Origin: Neckera pumila
Taxonomy: Eukaryota > Streptophyta > Bryopsida > Hypnales > Neckeraceae
Reading direction: 5' to 3'
DNA length: 64,000 bases
NCBI GenBank assembly: GCA_963969595.1
Contig: OZ018408.1
Coordinates: forward strand, 33,542,108 to 33,606,107
Below the pieces are notes generated by a model. The model saw only the letters and a program-made list of their open reading frames with translations. It was not told where the DNA came from and ran no database searches. The position numbers and the translations under genes were made by a program. How positions within the stretch are numbered: position 1 is the stretch's first letter; every line of letters starts with the position of its first letter. Shown in pieces: positions 13,317 through 24,567 of this stretch.

Positions 13317-13937
13317 CCCCTAAATGCCCAAGGCACCCATTTCTGGTGTTTGCAGAACTTTGAAGCTAAATAAAACCAAATGAAGTTGCTATTTCTAGAA
13401 AATTCTTCTTGAAGTCTAATTTTAGCATCAAAAATCCGATCTTAAAAATAAATGACAGTGATTTTTCTATTCAACTTTTTGAAGAAGGGTATCAATTGCA
13501 ATCTTCACTTCCCATAGTGTTGAGAGCTCTTGGAAATGAGTCTCAAATGTACTAGATCTTGGAGAAAAAATCACATTCAAGTTTCATTTAAAAAAATTGT
13601 AGAGTAGATTTTAAGAAGCTGTAAATTGATCAGGGTTATACAAATTAGGCCCTTTAACCTCATATTTTTGTGGTCACCAATTTTTTAGATTTGATTTGTG
13701 TAAAGAGGATTGAAAGAATTTTGCACTTTCAACACCTTTATGGTCAAACATTATAATCTTTCACTCCATAAGTGATATTGTTGTGTTTTCTTTTTCTATG
13801 AAATCTCTAACATGTCCATTTTGAATTTGTACGGTTACAATTCAAAAAAAATTGATACAACTTATCAAAATGTTGGCATTTTGTTCAATTTAGAGCAAAT
13901 TCCAGAAAGCCCAAAACAGGCCTTGGGCATTTAGGGG
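13317..13937. mobile_element. TTAA-flanked terminal-inverted-repeat element, copy E3 (621 bp)
   Basis: The left end reads CCCCTAAATGCCCAAGGC and the right end is its reverse complement, an 18-base perfect inverted repeat. TTAA sits directly outside both ends (13313-13316 and 13938-13941). The interior is AT-rich with no ORF, so it is non-autonomous. CCC...GGG ends with a TTAA target are the signature of piggyBac-type transposons, but TTAA is a palindrome and could instead be part of the inverted repeat. The same CCCCTAAA end occurs at three other places in the window. Confidence 0.6.
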
Positions 13938-13946
13938 TTAAGGTAA

Positions 13947-13966
13947 TGGATGGATGGATGGATGGA
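13947..13966. repeat. Short (TGGA)n microsatellite
   Basis: About five tandem TGGA units lie just outside the right end of the 13.3-13.9 kb element. Confidence 0.7.
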
Positions 13967-14654
13967 ATCATTGCTAAATGGAATTTCGCACAATGATGTG
14001 AATTTCTTCCCGAGCGACAACAAAGACTGCGAACTCCAAAAGACATCTGAAACTCCCAAAATGGATACTTTACTACTTAAAAATTTGGATTTTCAAAGTT
14101 TGGAATCCAACTTTCTTCACATCATAGCTTGAACTCAAATAGTGGTTGTGCGATTTTCTTTGTGTGAATACATTACACTTGTGTCCATTGAAGGACAACT
14201 TGGAAACATAAAATGAAGAAGTTCTTTGTTCTACTTATGATTTCAACAAGAGGGGAAGAATGCTATAGTAAGAAGACTCAACCTATCATAATATGTGTTG
14301 AATTTGTATTGCTATGTTATGGGAATGTACTCTTGAATTATATTATTGAAAAGAATGTGAAAGGAAGTAAACTATTGTCTACAATCCAATAATTTTGGTT
14401 GATCTATACACTATAGTGAAGCCGTTCCCGAGTCTATAGTAAGGGCCTGTAGTACAAGTCACATTCATTTAACAATTCCAAGCGGACGTCACGTCCCTTT
14501 CTGCATCCTCCGGAACCGCACAGCCTTCGGAGGAGCCCACTCCTTCCGCCATGTGCATCCGTTGTCGCTTGGCGTGTTCGGTAGTGACTTTGGATCCGGC
14601 AAGACCGCATTTCACAAAAACGCGTACGCATTGCCAAACCTGCACATGAAGATT

Positions 14655-15677
14655 CTATGTGAAATAAGGAAACTTTCCCCTTCTCCGGAGTTGAACATCG
14701 GTTCCGACTTTAAAATATTTGCCGGCGAAGGCTGGATAACGTAATACAAGGGACTGGTCTTCAAACCAAGCTAATTTTTGGACTTGTTGATATAGAAGCG
14801 TTTGTTTGAGGAAGACCCATCTACGGCCAAATACGGCATGGTCATCCGACACGTATTGTCCGAAAAGAGGGGGGTTCTTTGACACGTATTGGGTGACACT
14901 GCGATGGGATCGAAGTAGGCCCAAGAGGTACGGGCGCAACGATCGGTCAAGAAAGTCATCTTCCTCACTGCCTATATACGACTCTGGGAATATAGCATTG
15001 TAATATGTGTTGAGAATGCTGCTGAATGGACAACTGTCAATGAGCAAGGTGTTGGAAGAATTGGCCCTCATGATGGTCGAGGAAAACCTATTTCCTTCCC
15101 AAACTACTTTGTGCAGAACTTTCAGCCGCAAAAGCCCCTCTGGGTAGTCGATGAACTCAACAAAAGTGTCGGACACGATAGAGGTATTGCAATCCGTGTC
15201 TGTGGGGTGCGCCGGACAATATTGAAGGGGATAATCCAACTTGGTCATGGACCAATCAAGGGGATAACTCGCCTCGAGGGGGCACCTGCACTTCCACCAC
15301 GCCCAATACCGGATGATCGTTGTGTAGTCTTCCAACGCCAGGATCGTGATCCTATACATCTCCTTGCCCCGGAAGAGAAAACTCACCACCAGCTTCGTGA
15401 CGGCGACCGGCAGCCTCATCCAGATGGCTAATCTAAATTTGGAGGTCAAGCCCTTCACGAAGAGGCACATACCGAGACGACAATACAGTGTATATTCGTC
15501 AAACACATGACGTCTCATGGGATGAAAATCTTCCTCGGTTGGCGTAGCACCTGCGGGCATGGGTTCAGGCACAATGTAGCCCTTGTGCTTAATACGACAC
15601 AGGACCCCCTCTACCTCCAGAACAATCAAGTAGTCCCTAACGATAGCTTTTGCGGGGGTCTTTGCGGGTATCGGCAC
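14655..15677 (-). CDS. FCP1/NIF-like HAD-fold phosphatase homologue lacking catalytic aspartates (about 340 aa)
   Basis: One long uninterrupted frame encodes a protein with the layout of plant NLI-interacting-factor/FCP1-like phosphatases. It has a first beta-strand motif, VLEVEGVLCRI, where the family has DLDGVL or DLDETL; then LYCRLGMCLFVKGLTSKF (family: RPGLxxFL); IWMR where the family has W(T/S)S; a Cys/Trp-rich middle; and a well-kept C-terminal NTLLIDSCPF...IFPESYIG...QYVSKNPPLFGQ block. The nucleophile and acid/base aspartates appear replaced by Glu and Glu, so catalysis is unlikely. The frame stays open to about 15,777 without an upstream in-frame ATG; the first in-frame Met lies in PEPMPAG, so the start is uncertain and a 5' exon may exist. 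Intronless and set in repeats, it looks like a captured or retroposed copy. Confidence 0.6.
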   Translation of the reverse strand: MPIPAKTPAKAIVRDYLIVLEVEGVLCRIKHKGYIVPEPMPAGATPTEEDFHPMRRHVFDEYTLYCRLGMCLFVKGLTSKFRLAIWMRLPVAVTKLVVSFLFRGKEMYRITILALEDYTTIIRYWAWWKCRCPLEASYPLDWSMTKLDYPLQYCPAHPTDTDCNTSIVSDTFVEFIDYPEGLLRLKVLHKVVWEGNRFSSTIMRANSSNTLLIDSCPFSSILNTYYNAIFPESYIGSEEDDFLDRSLRPYLLGLLRSHRSVTQYVSKNPPLFGQYVSDDHAVFGRRWVFLKQTLLYQQVQKLAWFEDQSLVLRYPAFAGKYFKVGTDVQLRRRGKFPYFT

Positions 15678-15973
15678 CGATGCCTGCGTATGCGATCCCC
15701 TTTCGCAACCAGAATTTTTGGTTTTCCTTTGCTTACCTAAAAGTTGGAACGGAAACAGGTAATCAAGATCCGGATCATGTTAGGGGACAGAAGAAAACTG
15801 AAGATAGACAACGCTAATCTAATAAGGAGAAAACTGGATCTGATCCGGTCAGGATGTTAGTACTCAGGAGCGAAATCACATCCGGATCTCACCTCAGATC
15901 GGATTAAGGTTGAACCGAATTTATATGGATCGGACCAGAAAAAGTCATGATGACTAGCCAGGGACCCTAGGAC

Positions 15974-15980
15974 TATATAA
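15974..15980 (+). promoter_or_regulatory. TATA box (TATATAA) for the + strand coiled-coil gene
   Basis: ACTATATAAAGG lies about 275 bases before the first ATG of the + strand gene at 16253. Its sequence and position are typical of a plant core promoter. Confidence 0.5.
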
Positions 15981-17559
15981 AGGCTAGTCGTCCCCATTTT
16001 CACTCCTTTACTTCCCCCAAGTTCTAGAGCTGACCTTGAGCACTTTTACGTCTCCATCTGTGCTAGAGCCGTTGTGTGGGTGTGAACTTCAGGCCGGATA
16101 CGTCAAGGTATAGGAGAGGTAGAGATTGTGTGGGTTGCAGGTTTTGTGTTGTCTTCCGGTTGAGATCGGACAAGAGGAAGTGAGGAACGAGACGTGCGGC
16201 TAAGAGAGAGTGAGGTAGCGATCGGGAAGGGTCCAGTTAGCCATCCGTGTCCATGCCTCAACTGTGTAAGAGCGTACCGGGAGCGTCCAGTTCTTCCTCC
16301 GACATCAAACTCCGGAAAGTAGTTCCGGTCATCCCTACCGCGGAACCGGCGAGGACCGAGCTCATGGAGGATCTCAACACGATGGGCTGTCTGGTGTTGA
16401 TGGATAAACCTTGGGGGTTTAGGAAGGAGCGGATGGTAAGAGAGCTGAAGTGCAAGGTGTCGAATGAATTCGACCACACTCTCCGGGGCCGCCCGACCGA
16501 GTGGGAAGAAGAGAGGTGGAGGGAAGTCTACAACTTCCGGATGGGAGGTTCCGGCATGGCTGGACGGAGAGCCAAGTTCATCCATAACAAGTTTCATGGA
16601 GAACCGAGCAGTAAGGATGGATACGCGGTTGCGGATTGCAAGAGCGACCGGCACCTCCATCTTCTCTAGTTCCTAGTTCCGATCATCTACCCGAAGAAGC
16701 CAACAAGGGTAACAATGACCATCGGCAATACGATTTTCAGTTCCCTGAGCGGGGAACGGAAGGTGAACTGGGCCCGGATCTTTTGCGATCTGGTGTTCCA
16801 ACTTGTGACAAGGGTTGGGAAGAGTAGGGCCACTCTTTTGAGTCCTTATCTCTTCCACCTCTACCATCGCAACCAACTCCTCACGGAGACGGAGGAGAAA
16901 ACATGGAACCTTCAGGAATCTATCCTGAAGTACGGGGAGTCGAGTTTGGACGACGAGTCGGAAGATCCAACCGGATCCGAACCCGAGACAAAAGAGGAAG
17001 ACGAGGAGGAGCACCTCCAGACGAGGAAGCGGATGAAGACGACGCCTCCTCGCAAAAGAGGAACCCCTCCTACCAATCGGTCGACTCCAGAATAGGGACC
17101 GGAAATAGAGATGTCGGATGCCAAAGACCCGACCGACCCGTTCAATTAGCTGACTGTGATTCTGTGCGGGATACGAGCAAATTGGGAGGTCAAGAGAAGA
17201 ATCCTCGCTAGTGTCGGAGAACTGGTGGGTGCACCGAGAGATAGTAAGCTACCGGGTAAGGTGGCACAATATATGTCTAATCCGGATGAGCACCGGAAGC
17301 AGGAGGTAGAGATTTGTCCGCTTCAGGAGGAAGTCAACACTCTGAAGGCCGAGATGGTAGGCCTTCAGAGAGGACAAAGCCGCAGTCCGGGAGATGGCGG
17401 AAGCAATCCGGAAGGTGGCTAAGTCGGTGAAAGCCACCCTCAGAGAGTGCGGAGCCGCCGCAGTCAAGGCGGAATTATTTGATAAAGGGGTGCATGAGGA
17501 GAAGAAGGTATCCAGTTCTCGGATAGTTTGGATCATGACTGTCGTACGCGCAATCTAGG

Positions 17560-18600
17560 CGTAAGTATCCTTAACACAAAAATGTGCTAAGATAACACAA
17601 AATATCGTCCCATGGAATTTCCGGATTATATGTAGCATACTCTAGCTATCCGGCTTTTCTTTTTTTCTTCTCACCAACTTACCATTTTTCAAATACTTTC
17701 TTAATCCGGAACACAAACCCAGAACCTAACCTATCCGGAATCCAGTTTACGTTTCTTCTTCTAATCCGGTTTTTGATACCTATATTTTACCTTCAGAGGG
17801 TCCACTAGTTGATCTTTGGAGGGGTAGAAACTTCACCACTCTGTTTCTCCTACAATTCTAACAAACACAAACAACAACACCCAAGTATTCAAGATGTTGC
17901 AGCAAGACGAAAAGATCCGGATCCTTACAGCTTCCGGATGGTGATTCCGGACAGCAGGTCACTCAAGAAGACTTCACCCTCCCTTACTACAACGACAGAT
18001 CCCAGAGACCGGAACAAATACGGAGGTGTAATTTTTCTAGATGTTCAATGAATTCTGAGGTTGGCAAATCTTCCGGGAAGCTGGGGGCTTCCTTGGGCAG
18101 GCGCTTACCTCCGCACGACAACGACAACCGGACTCGCTTCCCCGCTATTCTGTGATCCAGACTACTCTTCTAGTAATTTAAAGACACTGTGCACAGCTCC
18201 TAAGTTAACACTCCAACAACATTACAATAGTATATTCTCGATCAGACTTCATTCTCCTAAATCCGCATTCCTCCTCACCCGTCCTTTCCTTCAAACACCC
18301 GGACTACAGATCAATACAATCTGGATACACCAATAGAGCCAAAATGCACACCCGAGGGCTCAGATTTCGAAAAGGGAATGAAATACAATTGAATATCAAC
18401 TAGGAGGGAATGAGGGGCAACTAACTTGGCCGCCCTTAAAAACCCAAAATCAAACCAAAGTCAACATCCGAAAAGCGAAAAAGGGCTCCTCACAAACCGG
18501 GCAACCACACATACACTAAGGAAATCCCAAATAAATCGAAAAGTCCTCATCCCTAAATTTCCGGAAACTGGGCCCATGCTTGGAATCCGGTTCCGAAACT
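17560..18600. other. Non-coding spacer between the two coiled-coil genes
   Basis: There is no supportable ORF. The stretch is studded with TCCGG/CCGGA hexamers, as are the flanking genes, and probably holds the 3' region of copy 2 and part of the intron or insertion in copy 1. Confidence 0.4.
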
Positions 18601-18603
18601 AAA

Positions 18604-20391
18604 CTATCGAAATTCTAACCCACCTTTTACAAGTAGTTCCCTTCTAACTACTTGTCCACCCGGGATTTCTTTGAACTTCCGGCCCCCCTGTTTGGTTGCT
18701 GGCTTATCGGAACTCTTTGTTGGCGTCATCTTGACGGCTCGGGGCGGATTCTGACGGGTCGCAGGAGACGTCTCCTCCTCCTCCGTATCCTCCTCAGACT
18801 CTGATCCTAACTCGAACTCACCGGATTCGGAGTCTTCAATCTGTTGTCTCACCGGCTTTTTCCCTTCCGGTTTCCCTCGGAGACTGTGACGAAGGTACAA
18901 AAGGACTTACTGTGCCCCACTTTGGGAACTAACTTGAGGAAAGTGCCTTAGGTATCTTAAACAGGGACTTCAGACCTGGATCCTTTTGTGTCCCGGAAGT
19001 TCCCACTCCGTGTTTGCTCGGGGACTCCATGAAGATATCCGAAAGTAATCCAAAGTCCTCCTTGGCCACATCCAGGTGCCCCAACAGCTGCTGCATCTCA
19101 TCCAGAACGATCTTCATCTTAGCCCCGTAATCGACCAGGACTTGAAGCACTCTTGATCCGGTAACAATGCCGTTATTCTTGAGTTTCTTTGTGTAAAAAG
19201 CGGACCGGATAATCTGATGTTCCAGTTCTTCTACCAACACCCTCAAATCCCTGACTAATTTCAGGGCATCCATCTCCTTCTTCCGGACTGAGAGCAACTG
19301 ACCTTCCATCCAGTGGAATTTGTTCTTGTAGTGCTCCCGTTCCGCCTTAAGCAGCTCGATCTGCTTGTCCTTCTCTTGGAGTAATGCCGGATCTGGTCTT
19401 TTCCGGATCTTGTTGAAGATCTGGTTCGTTTCTACATTCAACTCCTTGGCTACGCCCGTGATCACCTCTACCATTTCGGTGTGCAACTTCCGACACTGCA
19501 CCATCCATCGGGTTCCAGCTTCATAGAAGTCAAGTCCATCAAAAGTTTCTGGTGATGGCTGGGTCAGGTACGGATTCGGTTCCGGCACGTCCAGACTCGT
19601 TCTTCGTGCGTCTGGATTGGTGATCTTCTGTCGTTTCTTCTTCTCCAGCGGCTTCGGTTCCGGATCTTCCTCTTCTTCTTCTTCCTCTTGTGGCGCTTCT
19701 TCCGTCGGCTTCAACTCTTTCGTGAATCCATACTTCAGGATCTGCATTCCGGTCTCATAGGCTATTTGTTCCTGCAGGGTTATAAAATCAAAATGATGGT
19801 ACATATGGAACAAGTAGGTGCTGAGCGGACTCTGCTTGGCCTTGTCGATAGCCCCGCCATCTTCTTAACCTTCTGGTGGATTATGGTCGCCCAGTTCACG
19901 ACCCGGCCCTTGATTGCTCCGAAAATCATATTCGCCACCGTAACTGTAACCCTCGTCGGCTTTTCCGGATACACGATAGGAATCAGAAAATCTAACAATC
20001 GTCTGTGGCGCTCATCTATACAGTCACTAATGGCGAAACCCTCCTTGTGGTGCAGTGGTTTCTTAAACTTCTCGTCGTAATACCTATCCGTCCGGGTCGC
20101 ATTTCCGGATCCAGACTATTTGAACCCGTAAGTTTCCGCCCACATTGTTTCCATCCAAGAGGCTCACCGACTCCTTGCCGTTGTCTCAAACTAATTTGGC
20201 ATTTCCATAATCAGTTCACGAAGAAAATCCTCACTTCTAACTGTCCAGGGGTGCCGGATCAACCCGATACACCCTATGTTGAAGAGATCTTCTTCTAACT
20301 CTAAGCGCTCAGCGGAGTCCGCCAGAATGACTGGGTACAGGAGCTTGACAAAGGAAATAGCCTTCTGCCCCTGCGCTGACGTTTCCGCCAT
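18604..20391 (-). pseudogene. Decayed coiled-coil element gene, copy 2 (inverted paralogue of copy 1)
   Basis: The minus strand encodes the same domain order as copy 1. First comes MAETSAQGQKAISFVKLL...GCIGLIRHPWTVRSEDFLREL, then FLIPIVYPEKPTRVTVTVAN and RVVNWATI, then LFHMYHHFDFITLQEQ, an EEEEEEEDPE acidic run, a long coiled coil (about 19,060-19,450) and LQVLVDYGAKMKIVLDEMQQLL. A further acidic block (SESEEDTEEEE) and basic tail follow at 18,604-18,900. Three in-frame stops (TAG, TGA, TAG) lie between 20,190 and 20,080 and one frame break near 19,840. Alignable conservation with copy 1 across the whole length shows that both descend from one real gene. Function unknown. Confidence 0.5.
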
Positions 20392-20839
20392 TCGGAACTA
20401 CAATCCGGTGCAATTGGCACCCTCCTTTCCTTCTCTCCCTATCCGGTCTAACTCACCACTCTTTCACTCTTCTAAAAACGCACTCCAAAACCTGCAAGCA
20501 CACACCTCCTCGAGCGGAAGAAAGAGGGAGAAAAACAAAAGACCCATGCGCTTAAGTACCCGGCCAACGACCGACATCTGTTGGTTTGGTCACTTAATGT
20601 ACTACCATTGCAAACGGATCCTTAGTTTTCGTAGGCCGGACCCCTAGTTTTCGTAGGTTGCATGAATCCGGATCCCATTCCGGTTTACGGATTTCGGCCA
20701 AAGTTAGTTTCTTACCTATTCTACAAATATTGGCGAGCTGGAACTTTCTGACTACCTAGTTTCTACTAGATGTTCCGGTTTCCAGTTTTATTATTACAAA
20801 ATTTTGAAAATGTTTATGGAATTGATCCTAAACTAATCT

Positions 20840-21042
20840 CACTACAAGAGAAAGGGGTGTTTTAAGTAGTGTCCTAGACATCACGTCTTTTAAATAATGT
20901 CTTTTAAGTAAGTTTTTAAGTAAAATTTTACTAAAAAGATTGTCTTTTTAGTAAAATTTTACTTAAAAACTTACTTAAAAGACATTACTTAAAAGACGTG
21001 ATGTCTAGGACACTACTTAAAACACCCCTTTCTCTTGTAGTG
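20840..21042. mobile_element. 203-bp near-perfect hairpin MITE, CACTA-type ends
   Basis: It begins CACTACAAGAGAAAGGGGTG and ends with the reverse complement of this. The two arms are about 98 bases each with only one mismatch that I can see, around a loop of a few bases. CACTACAAGA ends are typical of plant CACTA-related miniature elements. Flanking triplets are TCT and CCT, an imperfect 3-bp target duplication. The near-perfect pairing implies recent insertion. It lies about 20 bases before the last exon block of coiled-coil copy 1. Confidence 0.75.
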
Positions 21043-21370
21043 CCTGGATTTCTAAGTATTGATATTACATGTTCCCACACTGACTGATTTCACCGATCGG
21101 GTGGAAGCGTCATTAGTGGCAGTAAGGGAGGCAGCCAACCGGATGGACATCAGCAGCCAGAAGCTGAACGGGTCCATGTACTCCCGAGAGATCCAACTTT
21201 CGGACCTCTCGCTACTGGATTCGTTCGCAGCCGGAGGATCAAATCCGAGGGAGCCCAAGGATCAGACGCCCGAGTCAAGAAAGAGTCGCTTGGACAACCA
21301 ATTTAGTTGGATTCATCACCAAGATCAGATCTTCCAAATCCTGCTGCTGGGGAGAGGAGCAGGCCCCTGA

Positions 21371-22568
21371 TCGAAGTCTTCAACCAACTGCCCGCGGAAC
21401 CCAAGAGTCCTACGTTGGATGGAGGAATTGGAGAGTAGATAGGTAGGTAGGAATGTAATTTTTGTAAGATAGTTAGGATCGAATCAGATGTGGACCCGGT
21501 CTGGCCAGTTAGGATTGGACTCGGATGTCCAACGCGGATTTCCGGGGGCCTTTTTGCCTTTGTAATCAAATTGTATATAAGTCAGCCCCTGCTTGGGAGC
21601 TGCGAGTCTTTTTGCCCAAATTTTGTGTATGTTTTCACTTGGCCTCTTATTCCGTGTCTCTCCCGTGTGTGGTAAGGTTGTGTGGTGAGGAGTTAGGAAG
21701 GCGCATGCTAGTTCAGGTGTGATTTCTCCTTTTGGTGTTCTTGTTTTGATCTTATGTGCAAGTGATCAGGACGAACCAGCCATTGACAAGATGGACGAAT
21801 CGTCCAAAAAAAATTTGGGAGGGGGAGGAGATGGACTCATGGACCAACCGTCAAAGGGACAGACAAATCATCCAAAAAAAATCTTTTTTTTTTTTTTTTG
21901 GATACGGACGGACACTGGGGTTGGATCCTAACGTTTTGTCTAAGTCACGTCCGTCCAAACGTGACATGACAATGACAACCATGCACTCTGATTTTACCTT
22001 GTACTCTTTAAGCATTCAAATATGAGTAAAAATGATGCGTTTTAGGAAACCCCATTTACCTCCTTTGAACTCAAAAACCACACACTTAGGACCATAGTTT
22101 TTCACCACAAACACTGACACCCTCTGAACTATTCCATGCACATTTATAGGAGCGGATCTTAGTGCCCAAACTGTTCTTAAGCCTTCTACCTTACAAATAC
22201 AAAGCTTGGTGTCACTAATCTCAAAGTTGTTGGATGTATTGCATATCTCCCCATATCTAAGGTAGGTCACACGAAACTTGATAGAAAGTCTTAGAAATGC
22301 TTACTTCTAGAATTTGATATGGAAAAAAAAGCCTACAGATTATATGATTATATAAGGCAGAAAGTTATTCTCAAAAAGGATAGAATCTTTTATGAAGACA
22401 AGATAAGATAGTATTATTTAAATACTTTTAAACTATCAAAAAATCTTTTCCAATTTTCAACTCTAGAAATGCATGATATCTCATCAAGCCCACCTTAATT
22501 CTTAACAACCTGAATTTCAAGACCCGGAGTCAACTGCTACTTCATAAAAAACAGAAACAGATCAAAAC
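21371..22568. other. Spacer after the coiled-coil genes
   Basis: It contains a TATA-like ATTGTATATAAG near 21,570 and an A/T-run-interrupted inverted motif around GTCCAAAAAAAA at 21,800-21,960. Short ORFs are not supported. No gene called. Confidence 0.3.
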
Positions 22569-22850
22569 CATTAGAAAAAATTTCAAGCCTCAAAGAGGCC
22601 ATCAGTTTTGCATGGCAATGGTGCAATTAGAGGAAAAAATGAAGGAATCTAACGGGGCGCTACTAGTGCTACATCAGCACCACATCAGATTGGAGATTTT
22701 TAAGTTTTTAAATTTTTTTAAATTTTTTTAAATAAATTTTTTTAAGAAAATAATAATTAAATTTTTTTTTTTTATTTGCACTGTGGGAGTGTCAAAAATC
22801 AAAAACTTGCAGCCCTTTGTCCCTTTGTAGGTTTCAAATTTTTTGTAATG
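22569..22850. mobile_element. CATTA-ended MITE, copy M1 (about 282 bp)
   Basis: The left end CATTAGAAAAAATTTCAAG pairs with a right end whose complement is CATTACAAAAAATTTGAA. The centre is A/T runs between two TGCA/GGCAC-type motifs. Five other copies of this family occur in the window. No ORF. Confidence 0.5.
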
Positions 22851-23689
22851 GATACTATAAGCCCACCAATTTAGATTGTCAATTACGTGATTGCAAAAAA
22901 ATACTTGTCCTATTTTGTATCATACCATACATTCTGATTTATTTTTGGCTATAACCTCTATATTCTGGCTCCAAATGTTTCAAGATTTATAATTAAGGTA
23001 TTCATAACTCTTATACACCTTACCTAATTTTTTTTGCAATTTAAAAAAAAAATGTTGTCCAAAAATAGCCCCCAATTTTATATCACACTTGCCAATAGAA
23101 GGAGGGTCGTACTGATTTAGTACCTCCAAAAATGAATTTTGATAGCTGAAATTTGGAGGGAATGGTCTTCAAATAGACTTGTAGCTACTATCTAAAGGAG
23201 TTCTAAAAATATTTAATTGTATTTAGTATAGAAGTTCACAAAGTGAGCTTTTTTCTTTTTGCATTATGAAACACATAATTTAATTGATTTATTTATTATT
23301 TTCCTATTTTGAACTAATTAAAACATGAAAAAATCTATTTTCTTGAGATTTGGCACTTTTTAAGTTCTCCTACTTAGAAAAAATTTCCATGCTTTTCCTT
23401 CGGTGATTACCTTCATTTTTAAAGGTGTATATATACACATGAGCCACATTTTTTTTTAATTTTTTTTTAATTTTAAAGTATTCTAGAAAAAAAAACTGAA
23501 TATTGTTTAAAACGCAATAAAGTCAACATGTGTTTCTTATAATCACCCAACTTTGTACACATTAAAACCACCTACGCTTAGTCAAACCAAAATTAATCCC
23601 AAAAAAATCCTACCACTAGATAGACAAGCAAGCTAACTACTAGACGATATGTCGATATCCCAACCACAAATAGAGAAGCTCTGAGATTT

Positions 23690-24020
23690 ACAGACATTAG
23701 TTTCAGAACTACTTGAAGAACCAATTGACTTTGATGATGCAACTGAGCAAAAGGATTGGAAAGCTCAGCTATACAAAGCGAGATAAACTCTATTTTTGAA
23801 AACTAGATATGGAATGTCATCAATCACCCCCACGGTAAAGCACCATAAATGATCAAATGGATCTTTAAGATCAAGAAGAATATGAATGGATATAAACAAA
23901 CCAAAAGTCAGGATAGTAGCATGTGGCTTTCAACACAAAAAGGGTATTGATTACCATGACATCTTTGTTCCAGTTGTCAGATGGTCGATAATTCGCACAA
24001 TATTTGCTTTGGCGGCAAAA
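23690..24020 (+). pseudogene. Ty1/copia reverse-transcriptase relic
   Basis: Translated with frame changes, this stretch gives EPIDFDDATEQKDW, then KWIFKIKKNMNGY, then a block with GIDYHDIFVPVVR and IRTIFALAAK. These match, in order, the start of the copia reverse transcriptase domain (W(K/V)FK, GIDYxETFxPVV, ALAA). The frame is broken several times and neither LTRs nor the YVDD catalytic block are visible, so this is an old 5' fragment of the domain. Confidence 0.75.
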
Positions 24021-24302
24021 TGTAACTAGCCATTACTACAAATGGCTAATAGGACAGGTGTTTCTTGCAATCACCCATAGGAGCAAGCCATTCATTTTTC
24101 ACCTTTTATCCAAGATATATGGTATTCCAAAGCGAAGTTGTTAATTGATGAAATATAATGCAATGGTGTCAATTTTTTAATGTTTTAGTGCATACATTAT
24201 ATCCTAAGTGTCAAATTTTTAGAATAGTCTATCTTATTTTTATTATGATTTTGGTTGAAGCAACAGCACAAGGCACACCAGTATACCCCTAAGACAGGCT
24301 AT

Positions 24303-24326
24303 TTGTTTTGTTTGTTTGTTTGTTAT
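24303..24326. repeat. (TTTG)n microsatellite
   Basis: About five TTTG units in tandem, within a repeated sequence that also recurs, diverged, near 31.6-32.0 kb (phrases such as GGCAACGGCA and CTTTGTTTCATGG). Confidence 0.6.
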
Positions 24327-24567
24327 GTTGAGATGTCTTGGATCATCCATCTTCCAACCATGTTCTTGGTACCTTTGGAAAGTCCTTGGTGAGAAGGGGT
24401 GTATTGATTTGGTTTCGTGGTGTTTTGACCTAAAGTGTAAGAGTTATGGATTTTTGAGTTATTTTCAATTTAAAAGAAATAGAAAATTACTTTTACTTGT
24501 ATTTTGACTGTGGCAACGGCACAAGGCACACTTGTTCATCCTGAAGGTCAAATGATCTATACCGTAA

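Larger units (their letters stand above)
16253..21370 (+). pseudogene. Decayed coiled-coil element gene, copy 1, interrupted by copy 2
   Basis: From the ATG at 16253 one frame covers an N-terminal domain (CLVLMDKPWGFRKERMVREL), then FLVPIIYPKKPTRV..., then VNWARIF...LFHLYHRNQLL, an acidic linker, a basic KKR-type patch and a coiled coil (16253-17095 and 17156-17422). The frame is broken by TAG codons at 16667-16669, 17093-17095 and one near 17147, and by a one-base shift near 17,375, after which the frame continues to about 17,555. A final homologous block (LTDFTDRVEASL...SLLDSF) sits at 21,065-21,370, after 3.5 kb that contains an inverted paralogue and a hairpin element. That gap may be a large intron or an insertion. 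No known family was recognised; acidic tail plus coiled coil suggests a DNA-transposon accessory or gag-like protein. Confidence 0.45.

Noticed and set aside
16103..16660. 185-codon minus-strand ORF
   Set aside because: Antisense to coiled-coil copy 1, whose frame is supported by its paralogue.
22016..22270. 84-codon minus-strand ORF with a faint retroviral-protease feel
   Set aside because: No DSG/DTG active site and no neighbouring gag or pol blocks; too weak to call.
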